Positions 1-11,800 of a stretch of 64,000 bases of DNA are shown piece by piece. Position numbers and translations under genes: made by a program. Position 1 is the first letter of the stretch. The number at the start of each line of letters is the position of its first letter. This DNA comes from Rhinopithecus roxellana (lineage: Eukaryota; Chordata; Mammalia; Primates; Cercopithecidae). Where the stretch lies: assembly GCF_007565055.1 (NCBI RefSeq), contig NC_044550.1:84010033-84074032 (forward strand). The letters run 5' to 3'. Under the pieces are notes generated by a model. It was not told the origin of the DNA and did no database searches. It saw only the letters and a list, made by a program, of their open reading frames with translations.

Positions 1-1058
1 GAGTCAGGGGAATGAGGAGATGGTGGCCAAAGGGCCTGTTCAGTTAGACAGGAGGAAGAACTGATAAGTATTCAAAGTGAACAGAAAAGACACAAGCAGT
101 GTGTCTCCTGACTTTGCTTTGGGCTTTTACTCTCCCTTACTCTAGCACCCTAGCATAGGTATCTTTTGTGCCTTACCCTGAAGTGGAACAAATACGGAAA
201 AGTGGAGAGAAGGTAGAGTGGGAAGGATAAGTTATTTTTCTTTCTCTATGGCAGTTTTTTTCTTATTCTACTTCAGAAAAGAACCACTTGGAAACAGGCA
301 TGAGACTAGAGAAATTGCTAACTGAGCAATTTGAATATTCAGAGGACACCCACCCTATGAGCTTGAATTATGGGATCCTGGAAGGACGTTTGATGCCAAA
401 TTGGCCTGAAGCAAGTGAAGAAAAAGCCTGAGGAAGTCTGGCCCCTCAAGAATCCAGGATAACTTTTTAAAGAACCCTCTTATTAAGTTCTAGGAATAAA
501 GCCAAGCTTAATCAAGCTGTGAAAAATGGAGAGAAGTTGTTCCTTAGATCTGATTTTCTTTTAAAAACATACTCTCTTGAGCTCCTCTTTGAACCGAGGA
601 CCTTATAATATTGCTTGAGTTCAACTAAACTGTGCTGGAGTACAGACCTTATTACTTTAGAATCTATGTGTGTATGTGTGTGGTAATATCATTTTCCTTT
701 TTAGGAAACCAGAGCTTACTTACAAACTCTTACATTTTAGGAATCAAAACGTTTGCAGGTTAAATCCACAACCATAAACATCTGGAATGATGTTAAAGTT
801 CGAATCTAGTCAACTGCCTGAATTGTTTATTCCAATTGCTGTACTTTGATAAATGTAACTACGATACCTACTCAGTTTTCCAGATTTGTTCACTTCCTCA
901 TGGTAAGATTCAATTCAACATGTCATAAATCTGAAAGAATTCCTGTTGCCAAGATCAAAGTATTCTAGTTATTTCACAGGAAAACTGATGTATAAGCAAA
1001 TCGACCATTTAGGAATTAAAGTAATATAAAGCACCAGACCAAGTAAAAAACTACTAAT
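1..1058. other. Unassigned A+T-rich DNA
   Basis: I see no open frame of note, no Alu or L1 body and no RNA gene here. A short TG-rich run lies near 665-682. It may contain repeats too diverged to recognise by eye. Confidence 0.5.
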
Positions 1059-1187
1059 GGGCCAGGCATGGTGTCTCATGCCTGTAATCTCAGCACTTTG
1101 GAAGGCTAGAAGGCAGGATTGTTTGAGGCCAGGAGTTTGAGACCAGCCTGGGTAAAATAGCAAGACCCTGTTTCTAAAAAAAAAAAA
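1059..1187 (+). mobile_element. FLAM / Alu left monomer
   Basis: About 130 bp matching only the left Alu arm: it opens with GGGCCAGGCATGGTG, contains CCTGTAATCTCAGCACTTTGG and AGACCAGCCTGGGTAA, and ends in an A tail of 12. The right arm is absent. This fits a free left Alu monomer, a 7SL-RNA-derived Alu precursor, although a truncated dimeric Alu is possible. It is well diverged, so it is old. The antisense frame over it is a shadow. Confidence 0.8.
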
Positions 1188-2575
1188 TCAACTATTGATA
1201 ATTATGATAAAAACAAAAGAATAAATCAGAACAGAAGGAAAACAAGGAGAACCTGATGCAAACCAATACCCTTTCCTGGTTGGGTGCAAAAAATAACAAT
1301 ATTTTATATATAAATAGCCTCACCCAACAAGTAATTTTATGTCTCTTTTTAGAAGATGAATTATCTTTGTAAAAATGTTCCGCAGATGTGCAGTTACTCC
1401 CAGATGCATGTGATAGGGCCCAATATTAACTGTGCTTTAGAAATTACAATCTCATAAAGAGAGTGACTTTGCTACCACTGAGATTGGTTTCTTAAAATAG
1501 CCAGCTCAACTACTGTTGTCCAGATGTATTTTTGTCTTTGTCTATCTCTACTGTGAATTATTTAAAACAGCGTATTCTGTAGTTTGAATATAGCCCACAT
1601 TTCAAATTAAGTTCACAAAATTTTGTGCTCGATGTACAATTTCTATTTAATAGAAATAGTTCTATAAATCCATAGTATCACTGAAAGGCAATATGAAGCT
1701 AAACACAAGAATATTTCTAAAACCCCCATGTTATCCCGGGAAAAATTAATCTTTGAACAAAAATATCATGCAAATAGTTATTTGCAAAGAATTATGAGCA
1801 TGATGTAGAAAACCACATTTATAAACAAACTCGTTGGGCTGTTTTAAAAGGCTCTCCACCAACATGGTTCTTTCATGTTGTTTTAATTACTTTTGTAGAA
1901 ATGTATTGTGTATGCAAGACCTACATGCTTTTTGGCTGGATAGGAAAGCTCCATTTTTAAAAAGTAAAGATGTGTTACAGTATTGCTACTATAGTAATTT
2001 ATTGAGATCAAATTCTTCCAATAGCTCAGCTACCTCCTACAGGGACAAATTTTCTGAAAAACAAATGGAGCAAATGGAGAAAGAAGGAAGTTCAGATCAT
2101 AGGATTGGAAACCTAGACATTCACCTCTGCCCTCTCTGAATTACTGGAAATGTTTCAGGTCAAACAATAACTTATGGGACCTCCTAGTGGTCTTTGATTT
2201 CATGATACTGGCTTTTAGGTCTCTAAATCCATTCCAAGGCAATTCTAAGCAAAATTTAGAAGCCCTGTATGTTTAACATCACCCGTATCACTTTCCTTGG
2301 CTCCACTCTAATTGCCACTTATTCAATAAGCTGGTAAAAATTATAACAGCTGCCACCAAACCAATATATGCACCCATGCCCAACCAATTTATAAATAAGT
2401 AGATATTTGTACCTACATAGATATGTTAGACTTACTCTACTATATTTTGACAGTGTGGTCTTATGATGTCATATGGATTGATGTCTCCATTAAAGAAAGT
2501 TAATATTTCTGTGACAATTATCTGGGGAAAGGAAGTTCCTCAGACAGAAAATCCAATCTTGGATGACAGACTTTC
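1188..2575. other. Unassigned DNA
   Basis: A+T-rich sequence with no recognised gene or repeat. The 101-codon frame at 1834-2139 has no recognised domain and unremarkable composition, and I take it as chance. Confidence 0.4.
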
Positions 2576-2652
2576 AATTCATTCATTCGCCCATTCATTC
2601 ATTCATTGAATATTTATTGAATGCTTACTACCTATCTGGCAGTGTTCTCAGC
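2576..2652 (-). mobile_element. L2 LINE 3' end fragment
   Basis: A TTCA-type tetranucleotide run is followed by GAATATTTATTGAATGCTTAC and a degraded form of the 'tgtgccaggcactgt' stretch. This is the reverse complement of the usual L2 3' terminus, which ends in TGAATGAA repeats. It lies head to head with the next, sense-strand L2 fragment. Confidence 0.6.
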
Positions 2653-3655
2653 CCAAATCATTGCCCAAAACTAGAAACTGTATATCCAATTGCCCATTCA
2701 GTGTTTCCACAAAAGTACCTAATGGACATCTTTAAGTCTACGTGTGCACAACTAACCTTACATTGCAACTTCCCACCGTGTGCCACCCACTCCTCCCCGT
2801 GTCAGCTAATGGCAATTCTATGCTTCCAGTTGCACAAACCAAAAGACTTGATGCCTTTCTTCCTTTCACTGTACACATCCTATCTATCAGGAAATCTTGT
2901 TGGCTCTTCCTTCAAAATATATCCAGAGACTGACTTCTTTCCACCATTTTAACCACTGTCACCATGCTCTCATCCACCATCGTCTCTACGCCGGCACCTC
3001 AGCTTTCACCTTGCCTCCCTATAGTCCGTTCTCAGCACCACCCCACAGATATTTCTGATAAAATTTAAGTTCAAATCATGCCACTCATCTGCTCAACACC
3101 CTCCATTGGCTCTGCATTTCACTCAAGAAAAGCCAAACTTCTTATTATGGCCTTTAAGGTTCCCATGACCCCTCATCCCTCCTACCTCTCTGAGATCATC
3201 CTTTCTCTTGATGGCAGCCTCTGCACCCTCCCTCTAATTAGCACTCTTCTCTAATTATCTAATAGTGACTAACTTAAGGTCGAGGTGCTGGTTCTTCTCT
3301 CTGCCTCCTGCTCTCCCTCTATATATTCATGTGGTTCATTTGTGCACCTCTTTCAAACCTTGTCTTAGATTTCACCTTCTCTATGAGGCTTCCCTTACCA
3401 CCCTATTTTGCATTGCAAAAATACCCGACTCCACCACCCCCTCCCACAAACATACAAACTCTCCGCTGGAATTTCCAGTCCCCCTTTACCTATCTATCAT
3501 GTTCTGTAGCATTTATTTCACTCTAACCAAACTTTTTTTTATGTTTTGTTATTGTCTGTTACTTGAAAATGTTTTGTTTTTGTCTCTTTGGCTTCCTGAT
3601 GTATCCCAAGCATCTGGCATAAGGTGGATGCTCAGTGAAAAAATTCTTCAATGAA
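2653..3655 (+). mobile_element. L2 LINE, long 3' fragment
   Basis: About 1 kb of pyrimidine-rich sequence follows the order of the mammalian L2 3' region. AAAATATATCCAGAGACTGAC comes first, then ATGCCACTCATCTGCTCAAC, CCTCCATTGGCTCTGCATTTC and a form of 'tggcctacaaggccc'. It ends with CATCTGGCATAAGGTGGATGC, the degraded L2 terminus. Sixty bases after it resemble L2 on the opposite strand. The long frames across it (2563-2952, 3265-3654) are non-coding by-products of low stop density in C/T-rich DNA. Confidence 0.75.
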
Positions 3656-3720
3656 AGAATGTGAGTAAAACAGATGTGATCTCTGCCATTAAGAAAGTTA
3701 CAGTCCACAGGAGTGATAAC

Positions 3721-4837
3721 TCCTATCTCTCGAGGCTTTCCCTTGTGGTCGGCATCTCTATGGGCCTAGAGGGGCCTAAATATGCTATAGGACATCACCA
3801 GGCCAGGGAGGAAGAGTGGCCTCTGCCACACATCTGGCCTGGAGCTGCTGGACTACAGCTTGAAGACAGAGTAGTTATTCCTTAAAATCCCAATTACTTA
3901 ATTTCATGCTCTTATTTCTCTTTACCTTCAGGTATCCGTAAGTGGTTAACAAAATCTTATTTGAATGTTGCTGCTTGCATTTTATTGTGCTCTGAAGAAT
4001 TCTCAGAAGCAATGTATCATCATTTACAGTCAGTACAATAAGGGAGGCAGCACTGCCAGAGATCAGCTTAAATGTGGAGTCACAGGGCAAGAGGACTCTA
4101 CTGAGGACAAGGTCAGGGGGCATCACCCCTCCTTTCTCAACACTGGCTTCTGCACCCTTCCTCTAACTGGAAGAGTTGCCCTATCTGCACGGCTCCACAA
4201 GGCCACTCTTTGAAATGGATGGAATTTTCTCAGGTTGCCAGTGGGTTTCCTTAACAGCCTTCATGCTGCACACTGCAAGCAGCACCGTGCACCTCAATCT
4301 GCTCTGCCCCACGTGACCTCACCTCCTACAGTGGCTCATATTCAACCTACCCCCAATCTTGTGAAAATTTCTACTTTCTCAGAGAAAGTGGGCTCAAAGA
4401 GTCATTAGGAGGTATAATCAATACTTATTAATCCAATGGATTTCTAATGTATTGCTATCTAATGTATTGGTAATGTGACTATCTTGGGTAACCTGGAAGA
4501 AACCTGTTGGGTCAGGAGGGCCTTCCAGGCCTCCTAGGCCATGCGTTATTGACATCTCAGGACTCGCCACCATGATAAAGCTCCTTCTCGATGTGGTGCC
4601 CTGCTCAAGGAGCTCACATTTGGTGCTTGGGAATATTAGTGTTCTGGAAAACTCAAGAAGAAAGGAAAACTAGATCATCCAATTATTTCCTGATGATAAG
4701 AAATTGGGGTAAAAGGATAACTAACTGTTTAAAGTCATAAAAGTGCCATTTAACAAAATATTCACATTCTACAAAAATAGTGATTCTCTTCTATGCCTAA
4801 GCAATGTAGTCATCTGAAGAAATTCTCTCACTTACCT
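3721..4837. other. Unassigned DNA
   Basis: Moderate-GC sequence with no recognised gene or repeat. Short frames on both strands at 3875-4213 overlap each other and have no recognisable domain. Confidence 0.4.
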
Positions 4838-4903
4838 TTGTAGCCTCCCCAGAGCCTATTACAGTATGTGGCTAAATAGATGTTCAATAAATGTCAACCA
4901 AAC
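4838..4903 (+). mobile_element. L2 LINE 3' end fragment
   Basis: The order 'AGAGCCTATTACAGTATGTGG...AGATGTTCAATAAATGTC' follows the sense L2 terminus, which reads roughly 'cagtgcctggcacatagtaggtgctcaataaatgt'. It is short and diverged. Confidence 0.55.
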
Positions 4904-6263
4904 ATCAACCCTACATCTGCTCAGCCAACAAAGTCAGAATACAGAGCTCACATTGTCTCCTCGTACACTAAGGTGTGTTGTACAGTTAGGCCTTTAGTCC
5001 CCTAAACAACCAAGCAAACAGGCAAACCATTTTCTCCCAATTAATTGACAGAGGTCAATAACATTATACAACAGGTATGGTTGAGACATTTATTTTCCAG
5101 AAGCTAAATCTAATAACACTTGCAATTTCTCTTCGATTTTTAAATTTGAACTTCATTGGAAAACAATTCAGCTATGATTTACTATAGAACTATACTTGGT
5201 AAAGTCCTGGACTGCAAACCTATAAATTTTCAACTGCATTGAAATCCTGCCAACTTGTTTTACATTTCTTTCAGGTCTTCTCAACTTATTTCTTCTAATG
5301 CTGTCTTAAAAGGAAGAGTCACTGGTATGACATCAGTTCAAAGTTCTATCAAGTTTAGGCACACAGAACATAAGCTTTCTGATTTGTTATTTTTACAGAT
5401 TATTTCAGAAATGTAACAAGTCTGAATTGGAACTATACGTGTAAAATTAACAATGCATTTTTAACAAGACAGCATAAAAATGTAAAATATTTTATTAATA
5501 TTTTTATATTGAGTACATGGTGAAATAATAATGTTTTAGACATAGTGGGTTAAATAAAGTATATTATTGAATTTAAAAAAATATTTCAATAGAGTAAATT
5601 CAGGGTTTTTTTTTAAATAATTTTTGTGCCACGGATCTCTGTAAGAGTTTGGTCAAGTCAATAGATGAATGAATACAATAAAATACATAGAATTTAAAAG
5701 AAAATCAAATATTATTAGTTTTTACATGCCAATACAGAGATTTCTATTGCCTGAAATACAAATCTGTGAATGGGGTCTTAACTATTCAGATTATAACTGT
5801 TGTAGAGTACCATCTCTAATATGCCTCGATTGACTTAAAATTTAATAGACGATTAATGATTTAGCAATTGAAGTTGCAGGTTATAAAATAGACATGGTAA
5901 TATTTACACTTTGTTAAATAAAAAATTGTTTATGACACTTGTTCACTAAAGATGGTAAGGAAGATGTTATTCAAGAGAGATTACTGCAATGAAGGTTTTG
6001 CACTGGGGAAAAGAGATGGGGCTCAACTCCAAATACAACAAAGACAAGTAGGGATTTATAGCAAGGAACAGAGTCAAGGTCAGTGGAGGGAACATTACCA
6101 AGATTAAATATGAAGGCTGGGGAATTCTTGAGAGCTGGACTCATAGGATTCTTGCTGAAGACGGGCCAAGGTAATAAGTTATAAAGAGTGAGAGGATAAT
6201 GAATTTGATCAGACATGGAGGGTGATCAGATTCCAAAGGCAGGGGATTTTTCACTAACCTGAC
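4904..6263. other. Unassigned A+T-rich DNA
   Basis: No gene seen. The last 300 bases contain AGGATTCTTGCT followed by GGGCCAAGG, a motif pair repeated at 6628-6660 on the far side of the THE1 insertion. The host sequence is therefore probably an old, unrecognised repeat with internal duplication. Confidence 0.4.
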
Positions 6264-6617
6264 TGTATTAGTCCATTTTTACACTGCTATGAAGAAATGC
6301 CTGAGAATGGGCAATTTATAAGGTAAAAGAGGTTTAATGGACTCTTTTCACATGGCTGGGAAGGCCTCACAATGATGACAGAAGGTGAATGAGGAGCAAA
6401 GTCACGTCTTACATGGCACCGGCGGGAGTGTGTGTGCAGGGGAACTGCCCCTTATAAAACTATCAGATCTTGCAAGACGTATTCAATATGAGAATAGCAT
6501 TGGAAAACCTGCCCCCATAATTCAACTACCTCCCACTGAATCCCTCCCATGACACATGGGAATTATGGGAGCTACAATTAAGATGAGATTTGGGGGGGAC
6601 AGAGCCAAAACATATCA
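6264..6617 (-). mobile_element. THE1/MST-type MaLR solo LTR
   Basis: The 354-bp element starts TGTATTAGTCCATTTTTAC and ends CATATCA, the mirrored termini of a THE1/MST LTR (ERVL-MaLR class). Internal landmarks in order are ATGGCTGGGAAGGCCTCACA, ACTGCCCCTTATAAAACTATC, CTACCTCCCACTGAATCCCTC and CATGGGAATTATGGGAGCTAC. Flanking pentamers ctgac (6259-6263) and ctgcc (6618-6622) fit a 5-bp target duplication with one change. No internal retroviral sequence remains. Confidence 0.88.
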
Positions 6618-6690
6618 CTGCCTTAGCAGGATTCTTGCTAAAACTGAATGAAGTGGGCCAATGACAGAGCCCAAGGACAATACCTAGATA
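6618..6690. other. Short unassigned spacer between THE1 and L1
   Basis: Holds the second copy of AGGATTCTTGCT (6628-6639) and of a GGGCCAA motif. It is the pre-insertion sequence for the L1, continuing at 12903. Confidence 0.5.
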
Positions 6691-6704
6691 GAAAGAGGAT
6701 TCAG
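6691..6704 (+). repeat. Target-site duplication, 5' copy, of full-length L1
   Basis: GAAAGAGGATTCAG is identical to 12889-12902. The preceding A (6690) may also belong to it. It marks target-primed reverse transcription and fixes the L1 ends. The nick site reads TA/GAAA on the top strand, a departure from the TT/AAAA consensus. Confidence 0.95.
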
Positions 6705-7101
6705 GGGGCGGAGCAAGATGGCCAAATAGGAACAGTTCCAGTCTCCAACTCCCAGCGTGAGCGACACAGAAGACCGGTGATTTCTGCATTTTCAACTGAG
6801 GTACTGGGGTCATCTCACTAGGGAGTGCCAGACAATCAGTGCTGGTCAGCTGCTGCAGCCTGACCAGCGAGAGCTGAAGCAGGGCGAGGCATCGCCTCAC
6901 CTGGAAGCGCAAGGGGGAAGGGGATCCGTTTTCCTAGCCAGGGGAACTGAGACACACAACACCTGGAAAATCGGGTAACTCCCACCCCAATACTGCGCTG
7001 TAAGCATACAGGCACACCAGGAGAATATATCCCACACCTGGCCGGGAGGGTCCCACGCCCACGAAGCCTCCCTCACTGCTAACACAGCAGTCTGCCGCGA
7101 T

Positions 7102-7146
7102 CTATCCGCAAGGCAGCAGCGAGGCTGGGGGAGGGGCGCCCGCCAT
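7102..7146 (-). pseudogene. L1 antisense ORF0 position, stopped after 14 codons
   Basis: The reverse strand has an ATG in the context CAATGGCGGGCGCCCCTCC, which matches the start of primate L1 ORF0, a ~70-codon antisense peptide frame. Here it runs only 14 codons to a TAG at 7104-7102. The rest of the ORF0 footprint (to about 6930) is therefore not translated from this start. ORF0 has been linked to L1 mobility and to fusion transcripts. This copy could still supply the antisense promoter and short leader. Confidence 0.6.
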
Positions 7147-7479
7147 TGCTGAGGCTTAAGTAGGTAAACAAAGCCACTGGGAAGCTCGAACTGGGTGGAG
7201 CTCACAGCAGCTCAAGGAAGCCTGCCTGTCTCTGTAGTCTCCACCTCTGGGGACAGCGCACAGCTGAAGACCAACAGGGGAAGTAGCGGGAGCCCGTGCA
7301 GACGCGAACGACTCTGTCTGACAGCTTTGGGGAGAGCCGTGGATCTCCCAACGCGGAGGTTGAGATCTGAGAACGGACAGACTGCCTGCTCAGGTGTGTC
7401 CCTGACCCCTGAGTAGCCTAGCTGGGAGAAATCCCCCACTAGGGGCAGTCTGACACCCCACACCTCACAGGGTGGAGTA

Positions 7480-7608
7480 CACCCCTGAGAGGAAACTCCC
7501 AAAGGAAGAATCAGACAGCTACACTCGCTGTTCAGCAATATTCTATCTTCTGCAACCTCTGCTGCTGATACCCAGGCAAACAGGGTCTGGAGTGGACCTC
7601 AAGCAATC
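7480..7608 (+). other. 5'UTR segment absent from youngest human L1s (ZNF93-type element)
   Basis: Compared with the human L1PA2/L1HS 5'UTR as I know it, about 129 bp are extra between CACAGGGTGGAGTAC and CCAACAGACC. The segment holds TTCTGCAACCTCTGCTGCTG and CCCAGGCAAACAGGGTCTGG. In ape L1PA3 and younger families a 129-bp block here was lost, removing binding by the KRAB zinc finger ZNF93. The block is also present in the older L1 near 63128-63270, so retention is ancestral. Boundaries are approximate. Confidence 0.7.
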
Positions 7609-7736
7609 TCCAACAGACCAACAGACAGTCCTTCTGACTGTCAGAAGGAAAACTATCAAACAGGAAGGACACCTATACCAAAACCCCATCAGTACGTCAC
7701 CGCCATCAAAGACCAGAGACAGATAAAACCACAAAG

Positions 7737-8753
7737 ATGGGGAAAAAGCAGGGCAGAAAAGCTGGAAATTCAAAAAATAAGAGCGCATCTCCCCCTGCAA
7801 AGGAGCGCAGCCCATCGCCAGCAACGGATCAAAGCTGGTCAGAGAATGACTTGGACGAGATGAGAGAAGAAGGCTTCAGTCCATCAAACTTCTCAGAGCT
7901 AAAGGAGGAATTACGTACCCAGCGCAAAGAAACTAAAAATCTTGAAAAAAAAGTGGAAGAATTGACAGCTAGACTAATTAATGCAGAGAAGATCATAAAC
8001 GAAATGACAGAGATGAAAACCATGACACGAGAAATACGTGACAAATGCACAAGCTTCAGTAACTGACTCGATCAACTGGAAGAAAGAGTATCAGCGATTG
8101 AAGATCAAATGAATGAAATGAAGCGAGAAGAGAAACCAAAAGAAAAAAGAAGAAAAAGAAATGAGCAAAGCCTGCAAGAAGTATGGGATTATGTAAAAAG
8201 ACCAAATCTACGTCTGATTGGGGTGCCTGAAAGTGAGGGGGAAAATGGAACCAAGTTGGAAAACACTCTTCAGGATATCATCCAGGAGAACTTCCCCAAC
8301 CTAGTAGGGCAGGCCAACATTCAAATTCAGGAAATACAGAGAACGCCACAAAGATACTCCTCCAGAAGAGCAACTCCAAGACACATAATTGCCAGATTCA
8401 CCAAAGTTGAAATGAAGGAAAAAATCTTAAGGGCAGCCAGAGAGAAAGGTCGGGTTACCCACAAAGGGAAGCCCATCAGACTAACAGCAGATCTCTCGGC
8501 AGAAACTCTACAAGCCAGAAGAGAGTGGGGGCCAATATTCAACGTTCTTAAAGAAAAGAATTTTCAACCCAGAATTTCATATCCAGCCAAACTAAGTTTC
8601 ATCAGTGAAGGAGAAATAAAATCCTTTACAGATAAGCAAATGCTTAGAGATTTTGTCACCACCAGGCCTGCCTTACAAGAGACCCTGAAGGAAGCCCTAA
8701 ACATGGAAAGGAACAACCGGTACCAGCCATCGCAAAAACATGCCAAAATGTAA
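7737..8753 (+). pseudogene. ORF1 (L1): L1 ORF1 (nucleic-acid-binding trimer protein), nonsense-mutated
   Basis: The frame starts at the ATG of MGKKQGRKAGN and ends with ...NNRYQPSQKHAKM and TAA, spanning 338 codons, the standard ORF1p length. ORF1p is the cytoplasmic chaperone that trimerises through an N-terminal coiled coil (about 50-150) and binds L1 RNA through an RRM (about 157-252) and a C-terminal domain; the RRM and C-terminal region are visible (YVKRPNLRLIGVPE, RRATPRHIIARFTKVE, RISYPAKLSF). Codon 110 is TGA (8064-8066) inside the coiled coil. The sequence AACTGACTCGATC fits CGA to TGA, a CpG transition. Downstream ATG 8109 leaves a 214-codon frame with RRM and C-terminal domain but almost no coiled coil. 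Confidence 0.95.
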
Positions 8754-8816
8754 AGACCATCGAGGCTAGGAAGAAACTGCATCAACTAACGAGCAAAATA
8801 ACCAGTTAATATCATA
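8754..8816 (+). other. L1 inter-ORF spacer
   Basis: 63 bp between the ORF1 stop and the ORF2 start, the same length as in human L1. It contains the stop-rich spacer from which ORF2 is reached by unconventional reinitiation in known L1 elements. Confidence 0.85.
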
Positions 8817-11800
8817 ATGGCAGGATCAAGTTCACACATAACAATATTAACCTTAAATGTTAATGGACTAAATGCTCCAATTAAAAGACACAGACTGGCA
8901 AACTGGATAAAGAGTCAAGACCCATCAGTCTGCTGTATTCAGGAGACCCATCTCACATGCAGAGACATACATAGGCTCAAAATAAAGGGATGGAGGAAGA
9001 TCTACCAAGCAAATGGAGAACAAAAAAAAGCAGGGGTTGCAATCCTAGTCTCTGATAAAACAGACTTTAAACCATCAAAGATCAAAAGAGACAAAGAAGG
9101 CCATTACATAATGGTAAAGGGATCAATTCAACAGGAAGAGCTAACTCTCCTAAATATATATGCACCCAATACAGGAGCACCCAGATTCATAAAGCAAGTC
9201 CTTAGAGACTTACAAAGAGACTTAGACTCCCATACAATAATAATGGGAGACTTCAACACTCCGCTGTCAACATTAGACAGATCAACGAGACAGAAAGTTA
9301 ACAAGGATATCCAGGAATTGAACTCATCTCTGCACCAAGCAGACCTAATAGACATCTATAGAACTCTCCACCCCAAATCAACAGAATATACATTCTTCTC
9401 AGCACCACATCGCACTTATTCCAAAATTGACCACATAATTGGAAGTAAAGCACTCCTCAGCAAATGTAAAAGAACAGAAATTATAACAAACTGTCTCTCA
9501 GACCACAATGCAATCAAACTAGAACTCAGGACTAAGAAACTCAATCAAAACCGCTCAACTACATGGAAACTGAACAACCTGCTCCTGAATGACTACTGGG
9601 TACATAACGAAATGAAAGCGGAAATAAAGATGTTCTTTGAAACCAATGAGAACAAAGATACAACATACCAGAATCTCTGGGACACATTTAAAGCAGTGTG
9701 TAGAGGGAAATTTATAGCACTAAATGCCCACAAGAGAAAGCAGGAAAGATCTAAAATTGACACTCTAACATCACAATTAAAAGAACTAGAGAGGCAAGAG
9801 CAATCACATTCAAAAGCTAGCAGAAGGCAAGAAATAACTAAGATCAGAGCCGAACTGAAGGAGATAGAGACACAAAAAACCCTCCAAAAAATCAATGAAT
9901 CCAGGAGTTGGTTTTTTGAAAAGATCAACAAAATTGACAGACCGCTAGCAGGGTAATAAAGAAGAAAAGAGAGAGGAATCAAATAGATGCAATAAAAAAT
10001 GATAAAGGGGATATCACCACTGACCCCACAGAAATACAAACTACCATCAGAGAATACTATAAACACCTCTACGCAAATCAACTAGAAAATCTAGAAGAAA
10101 TGGATAATTTCCTGGACACTTACACTCTCCCAAGGCTAAACCAGGAAGAAGTTGAATCCCTGAATAGACCAATAGCAGGCTCTGAAATTGAGGCAACAAT
10201 TAATAGCCTACCCACCAAAAAAAGTCCAGGACCAGATGGATTCACAGCTGAATTCTACCAGAGGTACAAGGAGGAGCTGGTACCATTCCTTCTGAAACTA
10301 TTCCAATCAATAGAAAAAGAGGGAATCCTCCCTAACTCATTTTATGAGGCCAACATCATCCTGATACCAAAGCCTGGCAGAGACACAACAAAAAAAGAGA
10401 ATTTTAGACCAATATCCCTGATGAACATTGATGCAAAAATTCTCAATAAAATCCTGGCAAACCGGATTCAGCAGCACATCAAAAAGCTTATCCACCATGA
10501 TCAAGTGGGCTTCATCCCTGGGATGCAAGGCTGGTTCAACATTCGCAAATCAATAAATGTAATCCAGCATATAAACAGAACCAAAGACAAGAACCACATG
10601 ATTGTCTCAATAGATGCAGAAAAGGCTTTTGACAAAATTCAACAGCCCTTCATGCTAAAAACGCTCAATAAATTCGGTATTGATGGAATGTACCTCAAAA
10701 TAATAAGAGCTATTTATGACAAACCCACAGCTAATATCATACTGAATGGGCAAAAACTGGAAAAATTCCCTTTGAAAACTGGCACAAGACAGGGATGCCC
10801 TCTCTCACCACACCTATTCAACATAGTGTTGGAAGTTCTGGCTAGGGCAATCAGGCAAGAGAAAGAAATCAAGGGTATCCAGTTAGGAAAAGAAGAAGTC
10901 AAATTGTCCCTGTTTGCAGATGACATGATTGTATATTTAGAAAACCCCATCGTCTCAGCCCAAAATCTCCTTAAGCTGATAAGCAACTTCAGCAAAGTCT
11001 CAGGATACAAAATTAATGTGCAAAAATCACAAGCATTCTTATACACCAGTAACAGACAAACAGAGAGCCAAATCAGGAATGAACTTCCATTCACAATTGC
11101 TTCAAAGAGAATAAAATACCTAGGAATCCAGCTTACAAGGGATGTAAAGGACCTCTTCAAGGAGAACTACAAACCACTGCTCAGTGAAATAAAAGAGGAC
11201 ACAATCAAATGGAAGAACATACCATGCTCATGGATAGGAAGAATCAATATCGTGAAAATGGCCATACTCCCCAAGGTTATTTATAGATTCAATGCCATCC
11301 CCATCAAGCTACCAATGAGTTTCTTCACAGAATTGGAAAAAACTGCTTTAAAGTTCATATGGAACCAAAAAAGAGCCCGCATTGCCAAGTCAATCCTAAG
11401 TCAAAAGGACAAAGCTGGAGGCGTCACGCTACCTGACTTCAAACTATACTACAAGGCTACAGTAACCAAAACAGCATGGTACTGGTACCAAAACAGAGAT
11501 ATAGACCAATGGAACAGAACAGAGTCCTCAGAAATAATACCGCACATCTACAGCCATCTGATCTTTGACAAACCTGAGAGAAACAAGAAATGGGGAAAGG
11601 ATTCCCTATTTAATAAATGGTGCTGGGAAAATTGGCTAGCCATAAGTAGAAAGCTGAAACTGGATCCTTTCCTTACCCCTTATACGAAGATTAATTCAAG
11701 ATGGATTAGAGACTTAAATGTTAGACCTAATACCATAAAAACCCTAGAAGAAAATCTAGGTAGTACCATTCAGGACATAGGCATGGGCAAGGACTTCATG

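Larger units (their letters stand above)
6705..7736 (+). promoter_or_regulatory. L1 5'UTR / internal promoter
   Basis: It begins with a G run, then GGAGCAAGATGGCCAAATAG; CAAGATGGCC at 6714-6723 is the YY1 site that sets the L1 start. The order of blocks follows the L1PA 5'UTR: TCACTAGGGAGTGCCAGACA, GAGGCATCGCCTCACCTGG, AAAATCGGGTAACTCCCACC, GGGGGAGGGGCGCCCGCC, GAACTGGGTGGAGCTCAC. In known L1s this region drives sense transcription and carries an antisense promoter in its first half. Open frames on either strand within it are non-coding apart from the ORF0 position. Confidence 0.9.

Noticed and set aside
2563..3654. Two 129-codon frames as candidate exons
   Set aside because: They fall in an L2 3' region rich in C and T, and no splice sites or domain support them.
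6526..7824. Long minus-strand frames in the L1 5'UTR as host genes
   Set aside because: They lie in GC-rich L1 5'UTR with few stops. Only the ORF0 position is meaningful, and it is broken here.
9593..10081. 162-codon minus-strand frame under ORF2
   Set aside because: It is the antisense shadow of ORF2 across the frameshift.
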